From the NCBI GenBank assembly GCA_003151215.1, contig PLXB01000176.1:2952-9749 (forward strand): a stretch of DNA of 6,798 nucleotides. The letters run 5' to 3'. The position numbers and the translations under genes were made by a program. This stretch comes from Ignavibacteriota bacterium (GTDB lineage: Bacteria; Bacteroidota; Kapaibacteriia; Palsa-1295). Of this stretch, positions 1 to 5,428 are shown one piece after another. How positions within the stretch are numbered: the stretch's first letter is position 1; every line of letters starts with the position of its first letter. The notes under the pieces were generated by a model, which saw only the letters and a list, made by a program, of their open reading frames with translations, was not told the origin of the DNA and searched no databases.

Positions 1-62
1 CCTGCGGAGTTCGGACTTTCCTCATCCGCCGAAGCGAACGCGATCACCCGATGGCGAGCAAA
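1..62 (-). ncRNA. rnpB: RNase P RNA, bacterial class A, 5' part only (cut by left window edge)
   Basis: This is the catalytic RNA of ribonuclease P, which removes 5' leaders from precursor tRNAs. On the minus strand, positions 23-13 read GAGGAAAGTCC, followed by GAACTCC. This is the hallmark 5' conserved region (P4 side, CR-I) of class A RNase P RNA. Just upstream, positions 40-34 and 29-23 can form a stem of up to 7 bp (two G-U pairs) capped by a UUCG tetraloop at 33-30, fitting the usual P3 hairpin. The preceding GGGTGATCGCG resembles the usual P2 strand. The rest, including the 3' partner of P1, lies beyond position 1. The exact 5' end is not visible; about 60-65 is estimated from where P1 should begin. 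It lies about 10 bp after the zinc-ribbon gene's stop on the same strand, with no terminator between, so it may have its own promoter, be processed from a read-through transcript, or both. Confidence 0.92.
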
Positions 63-64
63 TT

Positions 65-72
65 CAAACTTA
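65..72 (-). promoter_or_regulatory. Possible rnpB promoter -7 element (TAAGTTTG)
   Basis: The minus-strand octamer TAAGTTTG matches exactly the TAnnTTTG -7 box of the primary sigma factor described in Bacteroidetes. It overlaps the TAA stop of the zinc-ribbon gene. Initiation a few bases downstream would fall near 60, where the RNase P RNA should start. No TTG-type -33 box is visible at 19-21 bp upstream, and it is not known that this organism uses that consensus, so the call rests on one box and its position. Confidence 0.4.
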
Positions 73-849
73 TGTGGTGGTTTCTTCAGCTTCTTCGGAG
101 ACTGCTTGATTCACCGGCTCCGGTTCACCATCGATGGCAGTGCCAATGACTTCACCGACAATAATACGTCCGCAATATTCGCAGACCGTATGCTTCAAGC
201 CTCGATTGAGTTCGAGAACAAGCTGGCGCGGGACAGCATTAAAACAGCCGCCGCATACTCCACCTTTTAATGCAACAACAGCAACGCCGTTCTTTGCAGG
301 ACGGACGCGTTCATAGATACTAATATAGTTCTGCGTGATCTTCGGAAGAATTTTCTTGCGTTCAGCGAGAAGTTCTTTTTCTTCGGCAGCTGTTTCTGCC
401 ATCATCTGCATTAAAAGTTTTTCGGAATCCTCGAATTCCGAACGCATCTCGGTAAGTTCAGCATTAAGCTCTTTGGCTTCAGCTTTTGCATTTTCGAGTT
501 CGATACTGATCCGTCCCATGCGATCGGAATCCTCACGAAGTCTGCGATCGGCGTCTTCGATCTGAAAACTGATGGCATCATATTCACGAGTGGTCTTCAC
601 TTCAAATTGCTGACCCTTGTATTTATCGAGTTTCTCTCGAAACTCACTAGTCTCGCCGTTAATCTTGCGCATTTCCGTCTCGTTCGTTTGGATACGGCTT
701 TCAACCTCGGTAAGAATAGATTCTCTATCGGCAAGAATCTTGCGCAATTCATAAACGCGCTCAGGCAGCTGCCCGCGGCTTGATACAAGTTCATCTATTT
801 GCGAGTCAATGCGTTGTAACTGGTATAAACTAAGTAATACTTCGTTCAC
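70..849 (-). CDS. Coiled-coil protein with C-terminal C4 zinc ribbon (CT398/zf-RING_7 type)
   Basis: The 259-aa cytoplasmic protein has no signal peptide or membrane segment. Residues about 5-180 are charged and rich in Glu, Lys and Arg, as in a long antiparallel coiled coil. A zinc ribbon follows, with C199-GG-C202 and C223-EY-C226, then an acidic, Thr-ending tail. This is the usual plan of the C4-type zinc-ribbon family (PF02591), which includes Chlamydia CT398 and Helicobacter HP0958/FlgZ. Those relatives bind sigma-54 and secretion or flagellar partners, but most members have no assigned role and none should be transferred here. The start is GTG at 849-847: an AAGGAAAG Shine-Dalgarno-like sequence lies a few bases upstream, and the upstream Nif3 stop (TAA, 861-859) is in the same frame, so no longer form is possible. 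It is 9 bp from the Nif3 gene, so the two are probably co-transcribed, and it is followed directly by rnpB. Confidence 0.92.
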   Translation of the reverse strand: MNEVLLSLYQLQRIDSQIDELVSSRGQLPERVYELRKILADRESILTEVESRIQTNETEMRKINGETSEFREKLDKYKGQQFEVKTTREYDAISFQIEDADRRLREDSDRMGRISIELENAKAEAKELNAELTEMRSEFEDSEKLLMQMMAETAAEEKELLAERKKILPKITQNYISIYERVRPAKNGVAVVALKGGVCGGCFNAVPRQLVLELNRGLKHTVCEYCGRIIVGEVIGTAIDGEPEPVNQAVSEEAEETTT

Positions 850-858
850 GGTCTTTCC

Positions 859-1998
859 TTAATTATGGTAATAACTGACAACATTTGGGCTAACAGCCGA
901 TTTAACAACAAGTGATTGGGTAGTCTTGTTATGCAAATTTACGACATTAAAGGCAGCAATCGCTGCTTTTAGCATTCCGTCGGTCACGAGCCGTTCAGTC
1001 TCAGCATGTCCTGCATCAATTAACAGTATCTTATCGTGCAGCGCGCGATAAAAATCGTGGTAACGAATATCTCCGGTAATAAAAATATCTGCTTGGTTCG
1101 ATCTTGCTGCAGGGTAATATTCCATTCCTGCGCCGCCAAGCACTGCAATCGTTTTATATCCCTCTTTCCCCGCATTGTTAAAGCGTAGAACCGGAGTCCC
1201 GAAAACTTTCCCAATATCGAAAAGCGCTTCATCAAAATTTCTTGACTGACTCCACTCTCCAATCGATCCCATTCCGAATTTCGGATGAGTATTGCGAAGA
1301 GGATACCTGTCATAGGCAACTTCTTCGTAAGGGTGAACTGCGATCATCTTTTCAATGACATATGAAATTTTCCATCTTTCGCAGATCATCTCCAGCCGTA
1401 CTTCATCTACGGACTCTCTGACAAGAGGTTTCCCAATTGCAGGATCGGACGTCTCATTCCCCCGAAATGTCCCAATACCTCTTCCTGAAAATGAACACTC
1501 ATCATAGTTGCCGATATTCCCTGCACCTGCTACCCACATTGCCTCCTGAACCTTGTTCGCACTGTCTTTTGGAACAAAGACGACAATTTTTTCAAGCAGA
1601 TCACCAAGCGGAACAAGCGAACGAATTCCGGTTAATCCCAAAGCATCAGCCATCAAGCGGCTCGTGCCGAATTCCGGATGCGTATCGAATGCCGTATGAA
1701 TAACATAAAGGGCAATGTCATTCCTGACAAGTTTTCGAACGAGTGAACCTGTTCTTGTCGAATCGCTGACGGAAGAAATATCCGGGAAAATTAGGGGATG
1801 ATAACTGAGGATGAGATTTGCATTAACTTGCAGCGCCTCTTCAATAACTTCATCTGTAATTTCATATGCGAGAAGGACTTTCCGAATCTCTGCATTCTTC
1901 TCAAATCCGACCTGTAACCCAACTGCATCCTTTGCATAGCCGATTGCAGCGAGAGGCACTACCTGATTAAAGGCTTTAAGAAACTCAGCAATTTTCAT
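859..1998 (-). CDS. Nif3-like dinuclear metal-centre protein with inserted YqfO domain
   Basis: This 379-aa cytoplasmic protein belongs to the Nif3/YbgI/YqfO family: ring-shaped hexamers with a two-metal site and no firmly settled activity. Two Nif3 halves flank an inserted CutA/PII-like domain at about residues 136-234, ending in the VHPYEE motif (221-226) typical of the long YqfO form (about 370 aa). Expected metal-site segments are present: YHP (66-68), HTAFD (101-105, H101 and D105), TGDIRYH (308-314) and GHAETE (330-335, H331 and E335). The first site reads Tyr-His-Pro instead of the usual bacterial His-His-Pro. The ATG at 1998 is 8 bp after the Omp28-like stop, and the overlapping TGAGG could serve as a Shine-Dalgarno sequence, suggesting translational coupling. 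It is 9 bp from the zinc-ribbon gene downstream. Family assignment is very secure; the cellular role is unknown. Confidence 0.96.
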   Translation of the reverse strand: MKIAEFLKAFNQVVPLAAIGYAKDAVGLQVGFEKNAEIRKVLLAYEITDEVIEEALQVNANLILSYHPLIFPDISSVSDSTRTGSLVRKLVRNDIALYVIHTAFDTHPEFGTSRLMADALGLTGIRSLVPLGDLLEKIVVFVPKDSANKVQEAMWVAGAGNIGNYDECSFSGRGIGTFRGNETSDPAIGKPLVRESVDEVRLEMICERWKISYVIEKMIAVHPYEEVAYDRYPLRNTHPKFGMGSIGEWSQSRNFDEALFDIGKVFGTPVLRFNNAGKEGYKTIAVLGGAGMEYYPAARSNQADIFITGDIRYHDFYRALHDKILLIDAGHAETERLVTDGMLKAAIAAFNVVNLHNKTTQSLVVKSAVSPNVVSYYHN

Positions 1999-2006
1999 AG
2001 AAAACC

Positions 2007-3053
2007 TCAGGGAGCAAAAACGACCTTCTGCATTCCAACATATTCTCCACTGGCATACATGCGAGCATAATAAATGCCGTGTATTAGATTTTTGGGCATG
2101 AATGTGGCAAAAGAAGAGCCTTCGACAAATCCGTTATATATCGTCTCGACTTCCCTGCCAAGATCATCACAGACTACAATATGTACATTTGCCGGGCCTG
2201 ATATATTAAACGGAATTTTTGCAAAAGTTTGCGATGGATTCGGGATGGGCGAGCCAAGAAAATTTCCGGCATTATTTTTTGCAGACTGCATTGCTGCTGT
2301 GATACTCGAGGCGACTGCCAAACCGAGAATGTCATGTGAAACATTATCAGATCTTGGAGTAACGGCTTGCAGAAAAGCAATTATTTTACAATTCTTAATA
2401 TTCCAATTTCTACCTGTCGTATCATATATGAATTCAAGACTTGTGGCACCACTGACAACCAACGCAGTGCCTCCGTCTTTACCGGGAATCATTGCGCGAA
2501 AAATATTATCCCAGATATTATTCGGTTCACTTCCATAGAGTAACGTATTATCATATACAATACCCGATTCGACCAGCATGGCATATGGCTTTACCTGCTT
2601 GCCAGCAGAGGAGCCGGAAAGCTGCATATCAACTACTATTTGTCCCAATGAATTCAGGGAAGCGGTTGCAGTCATGGATACGGGATATGAAATAGTTTGT
2701 GCAGAAGTGGTAAGTTGCTCCCATTGAGAAACACTATTGCCTCCGCCGGATATTCCGCTGATAAATGCATCCGGGTCAGAAGCTACTTTATAAACCGTGG
2801 TACTGCGGTATTCAGCATCTGATCCGGTTGATAAATAAAATGGGTCCTGCGCATCGGTGATAGAATTATGAATATTGACAACCTGAGTCTGGTAATCCGG
2901 GTGAGCTGCGAGAAAAGCTGCATAGCTATCATCAGGAGTCCTGCAATTCCCACAATTTATATTTCTAAAAATCTCAACGAGAATTTGTGCATGTGCGCTC
3001 TTCCACATAAGAAGGGCACTAAGAAGAATAGTAAAGATCAGAATTCGTCGCAT
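2007..3053 (-). CDS. Secreted Omp28-like thioredoxin-fold protein with T9SS C-terminal sorting domain
   Basis: The 348-aa exported protein starts with a signal peptide (MRR, hydrophobic stretch, likely cut after AHA at residue 22, before Q23). There is no lipobox Cys, so it is not a lipoprotein like classical Omp28. The mature protein opens with ILVEIFRN, then C34-GN-C37, and continues with VVNIHNS and a V-x5-DPDAFISG segment, as expected for the thioredoxin-like fold of Omp28-related proteins. A beta-rich middle follows (about 120-260). Residues about 268-348 form a type A T9SS sorting domain: PNPSQTFAKIPF, VVCDDLGREV, the GIYYARM strand and a KVVFAP end. This domain directs passage across the outer membrane through the Por machinery and usually surface attachment. 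Two further cysteines, C222 and C295, give four in the mature form. The gene follows the DUF6029-like gene after 69 bp containing its own promoter-like element, with no clear Shine-Dalgarno sequence. The family call is good; substrate and partners are unknown. Confidence 0.85.
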   Translation of the reverse strand: MRRILIFTILLSALLMWKSAHAQILVEIFRNINCGNCRTPDDSYAAFLAAHPDYQTQVVNIHNSITDAQDPFYLSTGSDAEYRSTTVYKVASDPDAFISGISGGGNSVSQWEQLTTSAQTISYPVSMTATASLNSLGQIVVDMQLSGSSAGKQVKPYAMLVESGIVYDNTLLYGSEPNNIWDNIFRAMIPGKDGGTALVVSGATSLEFIYDTTGRNWNIKNCKIIAFLQAVTPRSDNVSHDILGLAVASSITAAMQSAKNNAGNFLGSPIPNPSQTFAKIPFNISGPANVHIVVCDDLGREVETIYNGFVEGSSFATFMPKNLIHGIYYARMYASGEYVGMQKVVFAP

Positions 3054-3079
3054 GAATATATATGATATTTCAAGAAATG

Positions 3080-3088
3080 ATTATAACA
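3080..3088 (-). promoter_or_regulatory. Extended -10 promoter candidate for the Omp28-like gene
   Basis: The minus strand reads TG-T-TATAAT, an exact consensus -10 hexamer (3085-3080) preceded by an extended -10 TG (3088-3087). It lies 26 bp upstream of the ATG, leaving a leader of roughly 20 nt. A good TTGACA is not present at 17 bp; TTGTAA sits 20 bp upstream. The region is very AT-rich, so a chance match is possible, but the position in the largest intergenic gap of the window favours a real site. Confidence 0.45.
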
Positions 3089-3095
3089 TAGTTTT

Positions 3096-3113
3096 CAAAT
3101 ATTTGTTACAAAT
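3096..3113. promoter_or_regulatory. Overlapping palindromes, possible operator
   Basis: Two perfect palindromes overlap here: CAAATATTTG (3096-3105) and ATTTGTTACAAAT (3101-3113, 6-bp arms around one T). Together they place the pentamer CAAAT/ATTTG three times, just upstream of the extended -10 element, at about the -35 position. This geometry suits a dimeric regulator that blocks or recruits RNA polymerase. No known operator is recognised, and AT-rich spacers produce such palindromes by chance. Confidence 0.3.
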
Positions 3114-3122
3114 GAATTATAC

Positions 3123-4790
3123 TTACAGCTGGCTTGTCACTGTCACCCTCAATCCATTAAAAGCAGGGACAACGCGGCAGATGCCGCCTGTGCAGTTCAA
3201 GCCGCCGCGCTCCGCGCCATAACTTGCAAGAACGGTATGAGAGCCTCCGATACGAAATGAGATAAACCCCTGTGGCCTGAAGTGCCGTCCGGCATCATCC
3301 TGAGTAGAATAATCGAAGATGCTCCTGAAAGTAATGATCGGATTGATAGAGTATTGAAGCGTCAGCAATTCATTTAGAAGGTTATGGTTATTTAAAGGCT
3401 TTTGAGTATCATACATCCACTGATGTTCAAATATTACCAGAAGACTTTGAGACTTTGTCGTTTGATACTGCACCTTTCCGCCGATTGTTGTGCTTCTTTG
3501 CAAATCCGGGGATGTTCCGTTAAAAGCTATGACATTACTCCGGCGATGAGCAAAACATTTAACATAATTCAATTCGCCAAAATCGTGCTCAATTTCTGCA
3601 AACGCCTCCCAAAAAGGGAAAAAGCCATACCCGGTAAATTTTGGAAGAATTGAAGTCGAGCCATTGGCTAAAGGAAGAAATTTAGCATCTAAAGAATCTC
3701 CGTAACTATTATGTTGGCTTGAAGCAGCACAATCCAATGTGATGACGTATGTTGGAATGGCCGTTATATCGGCTTCGATCTGGAAACCAAGTTCGTCGTC
3801 AAAGTTGACTGAGTGTGTTGTACGGGTCAGAGACGTATAGGTAAATTCCTTATACACTTCCGGCGGACTGGAAATAGGAAGTTTCGAAAGATATGTTTCA
3901 TTATCAGCTCCGGGCTGATGAACAAAGTATGAATAATTTTTATATTCCATTGTTAAACCAAATTCACTTCCGGCATAGGAAAGAGAACCGTAGACGGCAT
4001 GCCCGATATTCGAAACGCTATCAGGATTGTTGCGGATTTGGGTTAGTTGAGAACGCATTTCTGTCCATTGGAAAAATCCCTCCATGAAGCCTGTTAAAAA
4101 ATTTATGTAGAATTCGGGTTGGTTCACTTCACGATTTGTCATAACGTCTCCACTGATTCCCTGTTCGGTAACGCTGGTAAAAGCTTGAACAAATGAAGAA
4201 CCAAAGATCAATTTTTTGCCAAAGAATCCTATTTGAGCATTTGCAGCTCGCGCCGAAACAGTTTGCACCGGCTGCGTTGTATCAACGACGTTATGAAATT
4301 GAAGTGTGCCGGCGATCATCCTTACTCCGAGACTTGGCTGGAAATCAAAATCTTCTTTCTTCCAGTTATATTCGTATTCGCCTTTCACTCCATCGAGCCA
4401 TGAATCATAATTAAGCGGTCGGGCTTCAAACGCATTGATAGCAAGCCCACGACCATAGAGAGCGGAGACATCGCCTGCCTGAATATGAAGTTTATCTTTG
4501 TCATATTCGATCCATCGCCGACGTAAACCTTGAAAAGATTGTCCTACTTCGCTTGGGTCATCCATTTCATAACGCAAACCGAGAGTAATATTATCGAAGA
4601 AGATGCGGGTATTGGCAATTTCTTCAAGGTAACGCTTTTTCTGAGTACCGCCGATAGGATCATCGGTATCACCGGAACCAATGCGAAGCAAATTCGAACC
4701 GACTGCAGAAACTTGCGCTTGCAAGGGAAGAACAAAAAAAAGGATCATGATTGCCGCAACACCAAGCAGCACGGGGAATTTTTTTTTCAC
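3123..4790 (-). CDS. DUF6029-like predicted outer-membrane beta-barrel protein
   Basis: The 555-aa exported protein has a signal peptide (MKKK, hydrophobic core to about residue 22, likely cut after A25 in LQAQ). The rest is dense in alternating aromatic/polar strands, as in an outer-membrane barrel. Segments that resemble the Bacteroidota DUF6029 family as I remember it are GLRYEMDDP (71-79), the AGDVSALYGRGLAI-FEARPLNYD block (105-129), SSPPEVYKEF-TRTTHS-DDELGFQ (308-337) and the tail GGLNCTGGICRVVP (529-542). Its four cysteines are C354, C412, C533 and C538. GTG at 4790-4788 is the start: an in-frame TAA lies six codons upstream, no alternative start codon is nearer, and it keeps the Lys-rich signal-peptide end. 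A nine-A run directly follows the start codon. The gene lies 45 bp after the TlpA-like gene, with no promoter or terminator I can see between them, so co-transcription is likely. No function is known for the family; a porin- or FadL-like transport role is only a guess. Confidence 0.82.
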   Translation of the reverse strand: MKKKFPVLLGVAAIMILFFVLPLQAQVSAVGSNLLRIGSGDTDDPIGGTQKKRYLEEIANTRIFFDNITLGLRYEMDDPSEVGQSFQGLRRRWIEYDKDKLHIQAGDVSALYGRGLAINAFEARPLNYDSWLDGVKGEYEYNWKKEDFDFQPSLGVRMIAGTLQFHNVVDTTQPVQTVSARAANAQIGFFGKKLIFGSSFVQAFTSVTEQGISGDVMTNREVNQPEFYINFLTGFMEGFFQWTEMRSQLTQIRNNPDSVSNIGHAVYGSLSYAGSEFGLTMEYKNYSYFVHQPGADNETYLSKLPISSPPEVYKEFTYTSLTRTTHSVNFDDELGFQIEADITAIPTYVITLDCAASSQHNSYGDSLDAKFLPLANGSTSILPKFTGYGFFPFWEAFAEIEHDFGELNYVKCFAHRRSNVIAFNGTSPDLQRSTTIGGKVQYQTTKSQSLLVIFEHQWMYDTQKPLNNHNLLNELLTLQYSINPIITFRSIFDYSTQDDAGRHFRPQGFISFRIGGSHTVLASYGAERGGLNCTGGICRVVPAFNGLRVTVTSQL

Positions 4791-4835
4791 AACTCGTAAA
4801 TGTGATTAGGGAAAAACCTTTGAGTAACAGAAAAA

Positions 4836-5366
4836 CTATTTTGTACTGGATAGCTCTGAGACGAGATCATCCAACTCTTTTTCAATTGCCACCTCGTCAC
4901 CTGCTGTAAAGCCGATATGTTTCTTATAAACAGTACCATCGGGCCTCAGAAGCAAAGAATACGGCAACGACTCCATTGAAAAACGATCGCGAGAGATATT
5001 GCCATCGGGATCAACAAGCATCGGCTGTGTAATACCTTGCGATTTAACCCAAGCACGGACTTTCGCACTGGATTTAATCATATCTTCATTGATCGATACC
5101 ATCGAAACGCCTTTTTCTTTAAGCTTTTCTGAGAGAGCCATGAAGGCTTTCATCTCCTGCTTGCATGGCTCACACCATAAAGCCCAAAAATTTACAAGCA
5201 ATGGTCCTTTGCCAAGAAAATTCTTAAAATTCGTTTCATCACCATTAACATCGGTAACACTAAAATTCATTGATTCTACTATCTTCACAGAATCAGCAGC
5301 ACCAAAAACTTTGCCGGCAAGAAATACCACAGAAAATAAAAGAAACAATGTTCGAAAAGTTTTCAT
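4836..5366 (-). CDS. Exported TlpA/ResA-like thiol-disulfide oxidoreductase
   Basis: This 176-aa protein has a thioredoxin fold. Residues 1-22 form a signal peptide (MKTFRTLFLL, hydrophobic to VFGAA), so the mature protein should work in the periplasm, soluble or tethered by an uncut signal. The active site is W64-C65-E66-P67-C68, preceded by the strand LLVNFWA. The cis-Pro loop is SLPYSLL (P135), followed by RPDG and a C-terminal helix, all as in TlpA/ResA-type redoxins. A Glu-Pro dipeptide in the CxxC is common in reducing members that act on apo-cytochrome c or other exported thiols. C65 and C68 are its only cysteines. No cytochrome c or cytochrome-maturation gene is visible nearby; the next genes instead encode a DUF6029-like barrel and a CxxC-bearing secreted protein, which may be its clients. 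It begins 62 bp after gltX, with a promoter-like element in the gap and no Shine-Dalgarno sequence. Confidence 0.92.
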   Translation of the reverse strand: MKTFRTLFLLFSVVFLAGKVFGAADSVKIVESMNFSVTDVNGDETNFKNFLGKGPLLVNFWALWCEPCKQEMKAFMALSEKLKEKGVSMVSINEDMIKSSAKVRAWVKSQGITQPMLVDPDGNISRDRFSMESLPYSLLLRPDGTVYKKHIGFTAGDEVAIEKELDDLVSELSSTK

Positions 5367-5374
5367 GACTATTA

Positions 5375-5403
5375 AATATAAATTCAGATTGTAATAAACC
5401 CAA
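5375..5403 (-). promoter_or_regulatory. Candidate promoter for the TlpA/DUF6029-like genes
   Basis: The minus strand carries TTGGGT (5403-5398), a 17-bp spacer and TATATT (5380-5375), a plausible sigma-70 arrangement with a weak -35 and a 5/6 -10. The same stretch also nearly fits the Bacteroidetes layout (TTG, 20 bp, TATATTTA against TAnnTTTG). The -10 ends only 8 bp before the ATG, so initiation would be at or next to the start codon, which would make the mRNA leaderless. The absence of a Shine-Dalgarno sequence fits this, but the evidence is motif-level only. Confidence 0.35.
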
Positions 5404-5428
5404 TTCTACGGAATTTGTTCAGCAAATA

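Noticed and set aside
850..861. Possible fusion or read-through of Nif3 into the zinc-ribbon protein, since both ends are in one frame
   Set aside because: A TAA stop separates them, a ribosome-binding-like AAGGAAAG follows it, and both proteins have complete, normal family lengths. Separate genes explain the sequence.
5402..5415. Inverted repeat AATTCTACGGAATT just after the gltX stop, considered as a terminator
   Set aside because: The 5-bp arms contain a single G-C pair and no clean U-tract follows. It also overlaps the candidate -35 of the next gene, so it is too weak to call.
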